A DNA stretch of 64,000 nt. Source: Paenibacillaceae bacterium (lineage in GTDB: Bacteria > Bacillota > Bacilli > Paenibacillales > NBRC-103111). A program made the translations under genes and the position numbers. Where the stretch lies: NCBI GenBank assembly GCA_029256185.1, contig JAQSYI010000004.1, positions 1-64,000 of the forward strand, written 5' to 3'. The number at the start of each line of letters is the position of its first letter. Positions within the stretch are counted from its first letter, which is position 1. A model generated the notes under the pieces. That model was not told the DNA's origin. It searched no databases and saw only the letters and a list, made by a program, of their open reading frames with translations. Shown here piece by piece: positions 25,336 to 33,648 of this stretch.

Positions 25336-26100
25336 ATGAGGGTGGCAAGAGAGAAACACGTGTATCAGCTGGCGTTTTTGCCTGCTTTGTTTCCGATCAA
25401 TTGTTATCTGGTGGAAGAGCAGGACAGCCTGACCTTGGTTGACGCGGGGCTTCCTTTTTGCGTAAAGGGAATTGTACGGACCGCGGCGGCAATCGGCAAG
25501 CCTCTTGCCCGGATTGTGCTTACTCATGCCCACGGAGACCATATCGGCGCGCTGGACCTGCTGAAGCAGCAGCTTCCTCAAGCAAGCGTCTATATCTCGG
25601 CGCGGGACAGCAGGCTGCTGGCGGGCGACCGCTCCCTTTTGCCGGGAGAGCCTGAGAGTCCCGTTCGGGGAGGAGCGCCCAGGCCGGGGCAAATCCGCAC
25701 CACACCTGATATTCTGCTGCGGGACGGGGACCGGATCGGCTCGCTCGTGGCGCTTGCCGCTCCAAGACATACGCCCGGCTCCATGGCTTACTTGGACACG
25801 AGAAGCCGGGCTCTGCTGTGCGGGGACGCCTTCCAGGTACGGGGCGGCATTGCGGTTTCCGGGCAATTGAAGCCGTTGTTTCCGTTTCCGGCCATGGCTA
25901 CCTGGAACAAGGAACAAGCGCTGATTACTGCCAGGCGCTTGCTTGACCAAGAGCCGGAGCTGTTGGCCAGCGGGCATGGGCGTATGCTCCGCCAGCCGTA
26001 TGCGGCCATGGGGAGAGCGGTTGCCGCTGCGGAGTGGGCTCTTGGCATCCCCGCTTCTGCCGGAAGGGGGAGGACGGATGTCTCCGAGAATCGGCGCTGA
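25336..26100 (+). CDS. Metallo-beta-lactamase-fold hydrolase
   Basis: A 254-residue MBL-fold enzyme with a full dinuclear zinc site: THAHGDH, PRHTPGS, CGDAF and SGHG. It resembles the glyoxalase II/lactonase-like group, in which substrates are thioesters, lactones or other esters; none can be assigned. ATG 25336 is chosen because GGGGAGGGG lies 7 bases upstream, whereas longer readings begin inside the operator region. The TetR gene overlaps its 3' end by 23 bp. Autoregulated expression together with the regulator suggests that the substrate or product is the inducer. Confidence 0.85.
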   Translation: MRVAREKHVYQLAFLPALFPINCYLVEEQDSLTLVDAGLPFCVKGIVRTAAAIGKPLARIVLTHAHGDHIGALDLLKQQLPQASVYISARDSRLLAGDRSLLPGEPESPVRGGAPRPGQIRTTPDILLRDGDRIGSLVALAAPRHTPGSMAYLDTRSRALLCGDAFQVRGGIAVSGQLKPLFPFPAMATWNKEQALITARRLLDQEPELLASGHGRMLRQPYAAMGRAVAAAEWALGIPASAGRGRTDVSENRR

Positions 26101-26653
26101 TCTGGCTTCCATTCTGTCGGCTGCCGTGGAATTGGCGGACTCACAGGGGCTGGACGAGGTCACCATGGCCTCCCTGGCTGCCAAGCTGAATATCCGTTCT
26201 CCTTCCCTTTATAACCATATTGCCGGACTGCCTGCCTTGCGCAACAGGCTGGCTATCCATGGCCTGGAGGAAATATGCGCGGGGATGGAGCGCGCCTGCG
26301 CCGGTCAGAGAGGCAAGGAGGCCATACGCTCGGTTGCCCGTGCGTATGTGGCCTTCGCAAGGGAGCATCCCGGGCTGCACGAGGCTACTATCCGTGCGCC
26401 CGATCCCAGGGAGCCGGAGCTGCGGCAGGCGGGAGAACGGGTGGTGGAATTGGTGCTCCGCCTCTTGGACGATTGCGGCTTAACGGGAGCCGCAGCCCTT
26501 CATGCGGTGCGGGGGGTGCGCAGTTTGATCCACGGCTTTGCCTCCCTGGAGCAGAAGGGGGGCTTTGCTCTGGCATTGCCCCTTGAGGATAGCTTTGACC
26601 TCCTGATCGATGCATTTCTGGCCGGAATAGGAGTGTATGAGCTTAAGCTGTGA
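26078..26653 (+). CDS. TetR/AcrR family regulator (WHG-domain type)
   Basis: A 191-residue repressor. The N-terminal HTH (about 8-55) reads ILSAAVELADSQGLDEVTMASLAAKLNIRSPSLYNHI when joined, a clear TetR pattern; the remaining helical domain binds the ligand and dimerises (WHG-type, with RGVRSLIHGFASLE). Start ATG 26078 has GGGGGAGGA just upstream and lies within the MBL gene, so the two are translationally coupled. It most likely binds the two AACTAAT-N3-ATTAGTT operators ahead of the operon. Its inducer is unknown. Confidence 0.88.
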   Translation: MSPRIGADLASILSAAVELADSQGLDEVTMASLAAKLNIRSPSLYNHIAGLPALRNRLAIHGLEEICAGMERACAGQRGKEAIRSVARAYVAFAREHPGLHEATIRAPDPREPELRQAGERVVELVLRLLDDCGLTGAAALHAVRGVRSLIHGFASLEQKGGFALALPLEDSFDLLIDAFLAGIGVYELKL

Positions 26654-26661
26654 GTGTCCCT

Positions 26662-26706
26662 CCCTTCCTATCTTGCTGGAGCAAGCCGGGAAGGGGTTTT
26701 CCCTTT
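26662..26706 (+). terminator. Terminator of the MBL-TetR operon
   Basis: CCCTTCC (26662-26668) pairs with GGAAGGG (26689-26695), with an inner CTTGC/GCAAG hairpin, followed by TTTT and CCCTTTTTG. Confidence 0.75.
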
Positions 26707-26763
26707 TTGCCGAAAAAATGTTAAGATAAGTGGTATGGAACTTGAAGGAGGGACGCATAGCGC

Positions 26764-27411
26764 ATGAGCGAACAAGAAACGAATACAACCACCGAAGAAG
26801 CCTCTGCCGAAAATAGCGAACAGCAACAGCTGGAGCAGCAGGTTCAGGCATGGTTTCAATTGACGCGCAATATACTTGCGGATGAATACAAGGAATATGA
26901 AGTGGATGGACAGGTTGCTTTGCATCCTACTTACGGGCATTTATTCGCCTTCCGTCTGCAGCAGGAAGGGAAGGTCTACACCTGCGGGTTTATGCTGACT
27001 GAACTGATCCGCGTCTTCCAAACCAATGGCAATCCTCCCTTGTGGCTCTCCTCTTTCTTCTACGATATGATTCAGGAGGGAGTCAACCGCGGCTTTCCCG
27101 ATTCCCCCAAATCGGAGGCCGATGCCAACCGTGTGCTTCAGGAGCATGTGCTGCCTCTTGTGATGAAGGGGGTCCAGGAAGAATTTGAGTCCAATCAGGT
27201 CTATGTGGATATTGAGACCAATGAGCAGCTGGGGCCCGTATTGGAGCTTGGGTTCCCGTCAATTACGGACGGACCTAACACTTGCGCCATCCCGCTGCAA
27301 TATTTTCTGACCATGTATCTGCTGAACCGGGACCCTTCCGAGCATGCCGTTCAATCGCTGAACAAGCTGCTGGAGGAGCAGAACAAGCCGAAGACCGGAC
27401 CGGTCCAATAA
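26764..27411 (+). CDS. Uncharacterised cytoplasmic protein
   Basis: A 215-residue acidic protein without signal peptide or membrane segment. The first 30 residues are Glu/Gln/Thr-rich and probably disordered; the rest looks globular (YEVDGQVALHPTYGHLFAFRLQ, YTCGFMLTELIRVFQTNG). I do not recognise the family. GAAGGAGGG lies about 14 bases upstream of ATG 26764. It stands alone between two strong terminators, so it forms its own transcription unit. Confidence 0.75.
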   Translation: MSEQETNTTTEEASAENSEQQQLEQQVQAWFQLTRNILADEYKEYEVDGQVALHPTYGHLFAFRLQQEGKVYTCGFMLTELIRVFQTNGNPPLWLSSFFYDMIQEGVNRGFPDSPKSEADANRVLQEHVLPLVMKGVQEEFESNQVYVDIETNEQLGPVLELGFPSITDGPNTCAIPLQYFLTMYLLNRDPSEHAVQSLNKLLEEQNKPKTGPVQ

Positions 27412-27431
27412 TCCGGCCCGTTGTACAAGAA

Positions 27432-27470
27432 ACAGACCGCCCAAGCCTCTTACAAGGCCCGGCGGTCTGT
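27432..27470 (+). terminator. Terminator
   Basis: ACAGACCGCC (27432-27441) pairs with GGCGGTCTGT (27461-27470), with an inner GCCT/AGGC pairing; only a short T-rich tail follows. Confidence 0.75.
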
Positions 27471-27547
27471 ATTAGTTAGCGGGAATTAATCATTGCCCGG
27501 GAAACCGCATAAAGCGACACGGGAGCGGGAAGCTTCACCAAAAAACG

Positions 27548-27877
27548 CTACCGGATCAAGGTGTAAGCCCCGATTAAGGGAAGGGGCTTCGCCTGCCCTT
27601 GCGCCGCGGTGGCGATGCCCAGTACCATCAAAACCAACAATCCGAGATTGGCAAACGGCAGCACAATCCAGCCGATAACCGGAATGATGCCCAGGACCAC
27701 GTTGCAAATAACGAAAGCCAAAAACAGCGTCAGCCCCTGGTTGGCGTGGTACATGGCGAATCTGGACTCCTTGGCCGCGATCAGCGGAACGAAAAATAAA
27801 ATGTAAGCAATGACGCCCATCCCTTTGTTGGCTTGAATGTCAGCAGAATCAAAGCCTCCTGGTGTGATTGGTTCCAT
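27548..27877 (-). CDS. Small Tic20/DUF4870-like membrane protein
   Basis: A 109-residue protein with three hydrophobic segments after a short polar head (MEPITPGGFDSADIQANKGM). The segments GVIAYILFFVPLIA, YHANQGLTLFLAFVICNVVLG and LPFANLGLLVLMVLGIATAAQG match the DUF4870/Tic20-like pattern, including the Y-H-A-N-Q-G motif. Function is unknown. GAGGTG lies 6 bases before ATG 27877. Confidence 0.8.
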   Translation of the reverse strand: MEPITPGGFDSADIQANKGMGVIAYILFFVPLIAAKESRFAMYHANQGLTLFLAFVICNVVLGIIPVIGWIVLPFANLGLLVLMVLGIATAAQGQAKPLPLIGAYTLIR

Positions 27878-28099
27878 AGTGAACACCTCATTTTCGTTTT
27901 TTTGAGCAAGCAACTTTATTAACAAGATGAAATATATTCCATGTTTATAATTATTATTATCTCATGAGTGGAGAAGAACTACAAGCAATTTTATGATGCG
28001 GATGCGTAAGATATTCCAGACACGGAGAGGGGATTGCTGAACTTGTTCTGCCGGGAGAACGTCTAAAGGGTAAGATGACAGAAACGGGGCAGAATCGCT

Positions 28100-29290
28100 A
28101 TGAAAATGGGAGAAAGCCGCTTGGCGGCAGCTGCGGTTGTGGCGGCAGCTGCGGCAATAGTCGTAATTGGTGCAGTCTTCATGGCAAACGGGCGGGATGA
28201 TGCGGGGGCGGGAGCGGCAGAGGCAGAGGGAGCAAGCATGGGCTTCTCCGGACCGGCAGCTTCGAAATTACTCGGCGTTCAGGCTGAGGCATCGCCCCGG
28301 CAAGAAACTCCTCCACTCCCAGAAGCTCTGCGCAGCGGACTGGAGAGCGGACAGATACCTCCGGACAGTCTGGGGCAATGGCTTGCTCAACTGCAAGCGT
28401 CATACCGCAGCGATGGGGCAAGCGAAGTTCCCAGCCTGGTACGTGCCGATCTGGATGGGGATGGGAGAGCAGACGAGTGGGCTGCCGTGCTTCTTGAGGA
28501 GGTTCACGACCCCAATCTGGGGCAGATGATTTCCCGGGCATACGGAGCCGTCATTGCTGCCAGAGAGGGCAGCTATTCGCTGGCAAGCTTCATGTTCCCG
28601 GAGGAGGCCTGGGGCAAGGCCAAGATTGAGGCTGTGGAGGATCTTACAGGAGACGGGCTTCCGGATATTCTGTGGGCCTCCTTCAATAGCGGAGCGCATA
28701 CGGTCAAGGCGCAGTATACGGCTTCATCCTGGACGTCCGGGGGGGATCTCCTTACCTTGGACGGAGCGGCCGAAATTTCCAATCCCAGCAGCGTGAGGAT
28801 TAACGGAGGCCGGTTAGAAGTGACCGGCGGACAGATTGGATCGGCAGGTGCAGGACCGTGGCAGAGAGAATATACCGACAGCTATAAGGTGCGAGACGGC
28901 GGGCTTCTCCGGACCGGGCGCGTGTACACCCATTCCGCTAATGCGTATCACCGTCTGATGGACGGTTTGTGGGCAGAAGCAATGGGCGACAAAAAACAGG
29001 CGCAAACTGCCTATACGGAGGCTGCAGCGATGAAAGGTTCGTCATATTCATCCTACGCATTCGAAATCGGCGGGGAGTGGGTGGAAGGCGGCTCCGATCC
29101 AATCCGGGAGAAGAAGTTCGAACAGACGGTTAATGAGTTTGCCTTACTGCGCCTGGAACTGCTGCATGAGACGGAAGGAAGCGACAGAAGGGAAGGATGC
29201 GCCGCGGCCAAGAAAAAGTCCGGGTACAAGTCCGAATGGCTGGCTGGCTCTGAATGCTCCGGCAGGATATGCCAATCCCCGTTGGAATGA
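28100..29290 (+). CDS. Membrane-anchored FG-GAP/VCBS-like protein, 3' end probably frameshifted
   Basis: A 396-residue protein as it reads here, with an Ala-rich N-terminal membrane anchor (about 8-30) and an extracytoplasmic part that holds two calcium-loop motifs, DLDGDGRADEW and DLTGDGLPD, typical of FG-GAP/VCBS repeats. The last 14 residues (GSECSGRICQSPLE) look unnatural. At 29237-29249 the gene has three GGCT units in tandem; with one fewer, the frame would continue as LALNAPAGYANPRWNEDTV and stop at 29330, right before the terminator. A 4-bp slippage is therefore likely, by mutation or sequencing error. Function unknown. Confidence 0.7.
   Translation: MKMGESRLAAAAVVAAAAAIVVIGAVFMANGRDDAGAGAAEAEGASMGFSGPAASKLLGVQAEASPRQETPPLPEALRSGLESGQIPPDSLGQWLAQLQASYRSDGASEVPSLVRADLDGDGRADEWAAVLLEEVHDPNLGQMISRAYGAVIAAREGSYSLASFMFPEEAWGKAKIEAVEDLTGDGLPDILWASFNSGAHTVKAQYTASSWTSGGDLLTLDGAAEISNPSSVRINGGRLEVTGGQIGSAGAGPWQREYTDSYKVRDGGLLRTGRVYTHSANAYHRLMDGLWAEAMGDKKQAQTAYTEAAAMKGSSYSSYAFEIGGEWVEGGSDPIREKKFEQTVNEFALLRLELLHETEGSDRREGCAAAKKKSGYKSEWLAGSECSGRICQSPLE
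29237..29249 (+). repeat. Three-copy GGCT tandem repeat inside a gene
   Basis: TGGCTGGCTGGCT at the point where the downstream reading frame of the FG-GAP-like gene appears to shift. Confidence 0.7.
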
Positions 29291-29338
29291 GGATACCGTC
29301 TGCTCCTTGGTGGATGAACTGATCCAATAAACAAAATA

Positions 29339-29367
29339 AACAGACAACCCGTTAAGAGTTGTCTGTT
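29339..29367. terminator. Hairpin terminator
   Basis: AACAGACAAC (29339-29348) pairs perfectly with GTTGTCTGTT (29358-29367). It begins 9 bases after the alternative stop at 29330 and also faces the convergent small gene. Confidence 0.75.
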
Positions 29368-29384
29368 CGTCTGTTTCCAATCGT

Positions 29385-29618
29385 CTAGTATAAGGACAAT
29401 GCAAGAGTATCCCGTTCGTTGAAGCTGTGCAGGATGGCTTCGCCGCCATCAATTTCCACACTGATCAGATTGTCGAGACATTTCTTCACGGTAGCTTTAC
29501 CGTAATTGAACTTTAACTCCAATGCACTGATGAGCAGGTCAAGCGCTTTCTTCGATGATTTGCTGCTCTTGATGTATACGGGAATGACCTTATTTTGAAA
29601 TTTAATAAGAAGGGGCAT
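29385..29618 (-). CDS. Small protein of unknown function
   Basis: A 77-residue protein, Lys- and Leu-rich with no membrane segment (YIKSSKSSKKALDLLISALE). I do not recognise it. Reality is supported by a strong site AGGTGATC 4 bases before the ATG and by its position between a terminator and an AT-rich promoter region. The roughly 300 bases from 29619 to 29936 hold promoters but no other gene I can support. Confidence 0.6.
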   Translation of the reverse strand: MPLLIKFQNKVIPVYIKSSKSSKKALDLLISALELKFNYGKATVKKCLDNLISVEIDGGEAILHSFNERDTLALSLY

Positions 29619-29817
29619 CTGGGATCACCTACCTGATAGAATCTTTTTATATGAATTATAAAGGGGAAAGATTAAAACAAGCTTAAAATTTCCTTACAAT
29701 TTTATTGCAAAAGTATCGAATCTCCTCCTCTATCTTCCTTTTGGTTAAATGTTTAATACGTTGATATTGTCCGTTGGTTTCATAGTGGTTTCCGCCGATT
29801 TTTCGCCGATTCGTTGG

Positions 29818-29846
29818 TTGTCACTATTAGGTGATTCTGGTATGAT
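29818..29846 (+). promoter_or_regulatory. Promoter for the hydrolase-MurF-Ddl operon
   Basis: TTGTCA (29818-29823), a 17-bp spacer and TATGAT (29841-29846). A second possible -10, TATAAT at 29901-29906, lacks a good -35. Confidence 0.55.
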
Positions 29847-29936
29847 GATTTGGTTGCAGGTCTTCTTTCGCTGATGGGGAATACTTTTGGCCTTTTTTTG
29901 TATAATGGTTATGATGATTGAAGATAAAGGGTGTTG

Positions 29937-30701
29937 ATGGATTTGAAGATCATGATCGATGGAATTGGCGTGAATTACACGGTTGCGGGCAGCGGGAGAG
30001 ATGTGCTGCTTCTTCACGGATGGGGAGCCAGCCTCCAAAGCTACACCTTCATCTTGGAGTCTTTGGTGCCGAAGTTCCGGGTATTTGCGTTGGATTTGCC
30101 GGGGTTTGGAGCAAGCGGAGAGCCGTCTGTCCCCTGGGGGGTAGACGAATATTACCGCTGTATTGCTCGTTTTATTGAGCTTGCGGGCATTAACAATCCC
30201 GTAATCATCGGCCACTCCCATGGTGGACGCATCGCCATCCGTTATGCCGCCGACAATCCTGTCCATAAGCTCGTGCTGGTGGATGCCGCCGGAATCAAGC
30301 CCAAGCGCAGCTTCAAGTATTATCTCCGTGTCTACAGCTACAAGTCGGTGAAGCATCTGCTCAGCCTGCCGGTATTGCGCCGGTACAAAGAGGGGATTCT
30401 TGCCAAATACAGAGGCAAAGTCGGCTCAACGGACTACAAGAACGCTTCGGATATGATGCGCAGGACACTGGTCCGCCTGGTTAATGAAGATCTCAAGGTT
30501 TATATGCCCCGCTTGAAGGCTCCCACATTGCTGATATGGGGGGAGAACGATACCGCTACGCCGTTGAGCCACGGACGGATCATGGAGAAGCTGATCCCGA
30601 ACGCCGGACTGGTTGTGCTGAAGAATGCGGGTCACTGGTCCTTCGTGGAGAAGCCCCGGGAGTTTCTGATCATTTTGCACAACTTTCTCGCAAACGATTA
30701 A
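29937..30701 (+). CDS. Alpha/beta hydrolase
   Basis: A 254-residue alpha/beta-hydrolase-fold protein: oxyanion region LLLHGWGASLQSY, nucleophile elbow GHSHGG with Ser near residue 94, acid in LLIWGENDTATP and His in NAGHWSFVEKP. The cap between strands 6 and 7 is basic. There is no signal peptide. ATG 29937 is taken because AAAGGG sits just upstream; a GTG two codons earlier is also possible. The MurF-like gene follows after 39 bp with its own AGGAGG, and Ddl after that, so an envelope-linked substrate (an ester or amide of a wall precursor) is possible but only inferred. Confidence 0.88.
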   Translation: MDLKIMIDGIGVNYTVAGSGRDVLLLHGWGASLQSYTFILESLVPKFRVFALDLPGFGASGEPSVPWGVDEYYRCIARFIELAGINNPVIIGHSHGGRIAIRYAADNPVHKLVLVDAAGIKPKRSFKYYLRVYSYKSVKHLLSLPVLRRYKEGILAKYRGKVGSTDYKNASDMMRRTLVRLVNEDLKVYMPRLKAPTLLIWGENDTATPLSHGRIMEKLIPNAGLVVLKNAGHWSFVEKPREFLIILHNFLAND

Positions 30702-30740
30702 CGGATTGACGGGATTTTTTATTTAGGAGGAAATGCCCCC

Positions 30741-32315
30741 ATGACTGTGATTCTGATGCTCCTGGCCGGACTGGGCTGGCTTCTCTATGCCGCTCTCCGC
30801 CTCCGGAAAAGTGTACATATGCTCCAACTGAATTCTTACCGCAATGACCGCTTTCATACCTGGAACAAGCAGCACCTTGGCAAAACCGCCGCAGTCCGTG
30901 AATGGCTGCCCTTTCTTTTTGTTGTCCCCCTTCTGTTTGGCTGGGAGGATGGTTCGCTGATTGTATTGGTTGTGATCTACGCTGCCCTTATTCTGCTTCG
31001 CGACAAGAGCAAGGAGAAGAAGAAGCTTGCTTATACCAACCGGGTCAAGCGGCTGCTGGCCACCCTGGCGCTGCTGGCCCTGATTCTGGGAGCGGCGGGC
31101 TACATCCTTGCCGTCTACGGCTTCTACTGCGGCCTGGCGCTGCTCCCCCTGGTCACGCTGCTTCCCTTTGTGCTGGTAACGGCTGCCAACACGGTTAATC
31201 ATCCCATTGAAACGGCTATTATCAACAGTTATCTGAATGATGCCAGGCGGATCATCGGAAGCATGAACAATCTGCAAGTGATCGGGATTACCGGCTCTTA
31301 CGGCAAGACCAGCGTGAAGCACTTCCTGAACACCGTCTTGTCCCAGCATTACAGTGTGCTGATGACACCGGAGAGCTTCAATACGCCTATGGGTGTAACG
31401 CGCACGGTGCGGGGGCAGTTGAGGCCTACCCACGAAATCTTCATCGCCGAGATGGGGGCCAAGCAAGCGGGCGATATCCGGGAGCTGTGCGAGCTGGCCC
31501 AGCCCAAGTACGGGATTATCACTTCAATCGGTCCGCAGCATCTGGAATCGTTCAAAACCCTGGACAATGTGCAAAAAACCAAGTATGAGCTGCCCGAAGC
31601 GCTTCCGGAGGACGGAATTGCCTTCTTGAATGCGGACGACGAAAATGTCATGTCTTACAGGCCCAGCCTGCGCTGCCGCAAGGTGACCTTTGGCTACCGC
31701 AATGAGGCTGCGGATTACCGGGCAACGGATGTGTCCGTATCCTCCAAAGGAACGGCTTTTATGGTGACAACGCCCCAAGGGGAAACCGCCGGAATCGAAA
31801 CGGTGCTTTTGGGCGAACACAACATCACCAACATTCTGGCGTGCATTGCCGTTGGCTGCGAGCTGGGGGTGCCTCTGGCGAAGCTGAGCAAGTCCGTCAA
31901 GAAGATCAAGCCCGTCCAGCACCGCCTGGAGCTCAAGAAGAGCGGTCCCATCACCATTATCGATGACAGCTTCAACTCCAATCCGGTGGGCTCCAAGGCG
32001 GCGCTTGCGGTGCTGAAGCAGATGGAGGGCAAGCGGATTCTCATTACTCCGGGGATGATTGAGCTGGGCGAGCAGGAGTATGAGTTGAACAAGGCTTTTG
32101 GCACTTATGCCGCGCAGGCTTGCGACTATGTCATTCTGGTTGGCCCCAAACAGACGGCTCCGATCCGGGAAGGTCTGAAGGAAGCGGGCTACCCGGACAG
32201 CCAATACACGGCGGTCAGAACTTTTACCGAGGCAATGCAGCACCTGAACCAAATATCCGAGCCTGGCAGCGTCGTTCTGTTGGAGAATGATCTGCCTGAC
32301 AACTATAATGAATAA
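30741..32315 (+). CDS. Membrane-anchored MurF-like Mur ligase
   Basis: A 524-residue protein. Residues 1-150 contain about five transmembrane helices and replace the substrate-binding N-terminal domain of ordinary MurF. The central ATPase domain (about 175-400) has VIGITGSYGKTSVKHFL with Lys189, EMGAKQAGDIRELC and ITSIGPQHLESF. The C-terminal domain has DDSFNSNPVGSKAAL and ITPGMIELGEQ. Mur ligases form amide bonds with ATP; MurF joins D-Ala-D-Ala to the UDP-MurNAc tripeptide. With ddl immediately downstream (15 bp), D-Ala-D-Ala is the likely substrate, but a membrane domain suggests that the acceptor is lipid-linked or membrane-bound. AGGAGG lies 10 bases upstream. Confidence 0.88.
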   Translation: MTVILMLLAGLGWLLYAALRLRKSVHMLQLNSYRNDRFHTWNKQHLGKTAAVREWLPFLFVVPLLFGWEDGSLIVLVVIYAALILLRDKSKEKKKLAYTNRVKRLLATLALLALILGAAGYILAVYGFYCGLALLPLVTLLPFVLVTAANTVNHPIETAIINSYLNDARRIIGSMNNLQVIGITGSYGKTSVKHFLNTVLSQHYSVLMTPESFNTPMGVTRTVRGQLRPTHEIFIAEMGAKQAGDIRELCELAQPKYGIITSIGPQHLESFKTLDNVQKTKYELPEALPEDGIAFLNADDENVMSYRPSLRCRKVTFGYRNEAADYRATDVSVSSKGTAFMVTTPQGETAGIETVLLGEHNITNILACIAVGCELGVPLAKLSKSVKKIKPVQHRLELKKSGPITIIDDSFNSNPVGSKAALAVLKQMEGKRILITPGMIELGEQEYELNKAFGTYAAQACDYVILVGPKQTAPIREGLKEAGYPDSQYTAVRTFTEAMQHLNQISEPGSVVLLENDLPDNYNE

Positions 32316-32330
32316 TCCGGAGGCAAAAGG

Positions 32331-33509
32331 ATGAAAACACGAATCGGCGTTTTATTCGGCGGCATGTCAGTAGAGCATGAGGTTGCGGTTATCTCCGGCT
32401 TGCAGGCCTTGCATGCGCTTGACACAAGCCTCTACGACGGCATTCCGGTCTATATTACCAAGCAAGGAGAATGGTATACCGGACCGGAGCTGACTGCTGT
32501 GGATACATTCAAGGACATGGCTGCTCTGGCCAAAAAAGCCAAAAGGGTTGTGCTGCATACAGACGAGAACGGGCGGCACCTGCTGCTCGATCCGAAGCCG
32601 GGCCTGTTCAAATCGAAGATTGTGGATGAGATTCATGTGGCTTTTCCGGTTACGCACGGCACATACGGAGAAGACGGCGCTCTCCAGGGGCTGCTGGAGA
32701 TGAACAAAATCCCTTATGTGGGCTGTGACGTTCTCTCCTCGGCTGTGGGCATGGATAAGATTGCCGCCAAAACCATTCTGAAGGGCGCCGGATTGCCTCA
32801 GGCGGATTATCTGTGGTTCTATTCCAAGGCCTGGTCCGATGACAGAGAGGGCTGTGTGAAGCGGGTAGAGGCGGAGCTGGGCTATCCGGTTATCGTCAAA
32901 CCGGCCAATCTTGGTTCAAGCGTAGGGGTGGAACGGGCGCTGGATGCGGATCAGTTGGAGGAAGCCATCGATCTGGTGGTCAATTATTCTCATAAGGTGC
33001 TGATTGAGCGGATGGTCAGCAATCTGAAGGAAGTGAATTGCTCGGTTCTCGGAGATTACGAGGAGGCTGAGGCTTCGGTAATCGAGGAAGTGGCCATGAC
33101 CAAGGAGATCCTGAGCTATGAGGATAAATATATGAGTCAGGGCGGAGGAAAGGGCATGAGCGGCTCCGCCCGGATTATCCCCGCGAATATTGCGGAGGAG
33201 ACCCGGAATCTGGTGCAGACGCTGGCGCGGCAGACTTTCCTGGAACTGGGTGCTAGCGGTGTCTCCCGGATTGACTTCCTGATCGATACGGCGGCCAATC
33301 AAGTGTACATTAACGAAATCAATACGATTCCCGGCTCTTTATCCTTCTATCTGTGGGAACCCAGCGGCAAAACCTTCACTCAATTAACCACTCGGCTGAT
33401 TCAGTTGGCTTTGAAGCGTGCCAGAGAGCGGGCCAATCTAACCTTTTCCATCGACACCAACCTGCTGTCCATGCATTCGAAAGGCGGCAAGCTGGGTGTA
33501 AAAAATTAG
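32331..33509 (+). CDS. ddl: D-alanine--D-alanine ligase
   Basis: A 392-residue ATP-grasp ligase. Seen: RIGVLFGGMSVEHEVAV at the N-terminus, HGTYGEDGALQGLLE, VGMDKIAAK, VKPANLGSSVGVERA, EVNCSVLGD, and the metal site FLIDTAANQVYINEINTIPGS (when joined). The omega loop reads YEDKYMSQGGGKGMSGS, keeping a Tyr compatible with D-Ala rather than D-lactate. It is some 30 residues longer than typical Ddl, mostly at the C-terminus (FSIDTNLLSMHSKGGKLG). GGAGG lies 8 bases before the start. It ends an operon with the MurF-like ligase and the hydrolase. A second, housekeeping Ddl elsewhere is possible. Confidence 0.93.
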   Translation: MKTRIGVLFGGMSVEHEVAVISGLQALHALDTSLYDGIPVYITKQGEWYTGPELTAVDTFKDMAALAKKAKRVVLHTDENGRHLLLDPKPGLFKSKIVDEIHVAFPVTHGTYGEDGALQGLLEMNKIPYVGCDVLSSAVGMDKIAAKTILKGAGLPQADYLWFYSKAWSDDREGCVKRVEAELGYPVIVKPANLGSSVGVERALDADQLEEAIDLVVNYSHKVLIERMVSNLKEVNCSVLGDYEEAEASVIEEVAMTKEILSYEDKYMSQGGGKGMSGSARIIPANIAEETRNLVQTLARQTFLELGASGVSRIDFLIDTAANQVYINEINTIPGSLSFYLWEPSGKTFTQLTTRLIQLALKRARERANLTFSIDTNLLSMHSKGGKLGVKN

Positions 33510-33533
33510 CCGCGGCATAGCTGCAGCTCTTGC

Positions 33534-33568
33534 TGCCCCCTTTTCTTCAAGCAGGGAAGGGGGCTTTT
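33534..33568 (+). terminator. Terminator of the hydrolase-MurF-Ddl operon
   Basis: GCCCCCTTTTC (33534-33544) pairs with GGGAAGGGGGC (33553-33563) with G-U pairs, followed by TTTTT. Confidence 0.88.
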
Positions 33569-33613
33569 TATGTAGAAGAGCGCCGCATTTCTTTATCGCG
33601 GTGAAGCTGTTAA

Positions 33614-33642
33614 TTGATAAAGAGTGATAGATTGATTATAGT
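33614..33642 (+). promoter_or_regulatory. Sigma-A-type promoter with long downstream leader
   Basis: TTGATA (33614-33619), 17 bp, TATAGT (33637-33642). Transcription would start near 33649, some 240 bases before the next ATG. Confidence 0.6.
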
Positions 33643-33648
33643 GCAGCG

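Noticed and set aside
28100..29330. Programmed frameshift in the FG-GAP-like gene
   Set aside because: There is no slippery heptamer or pseudoknot; a 4-bp GGCT slippage explains the break more simply.
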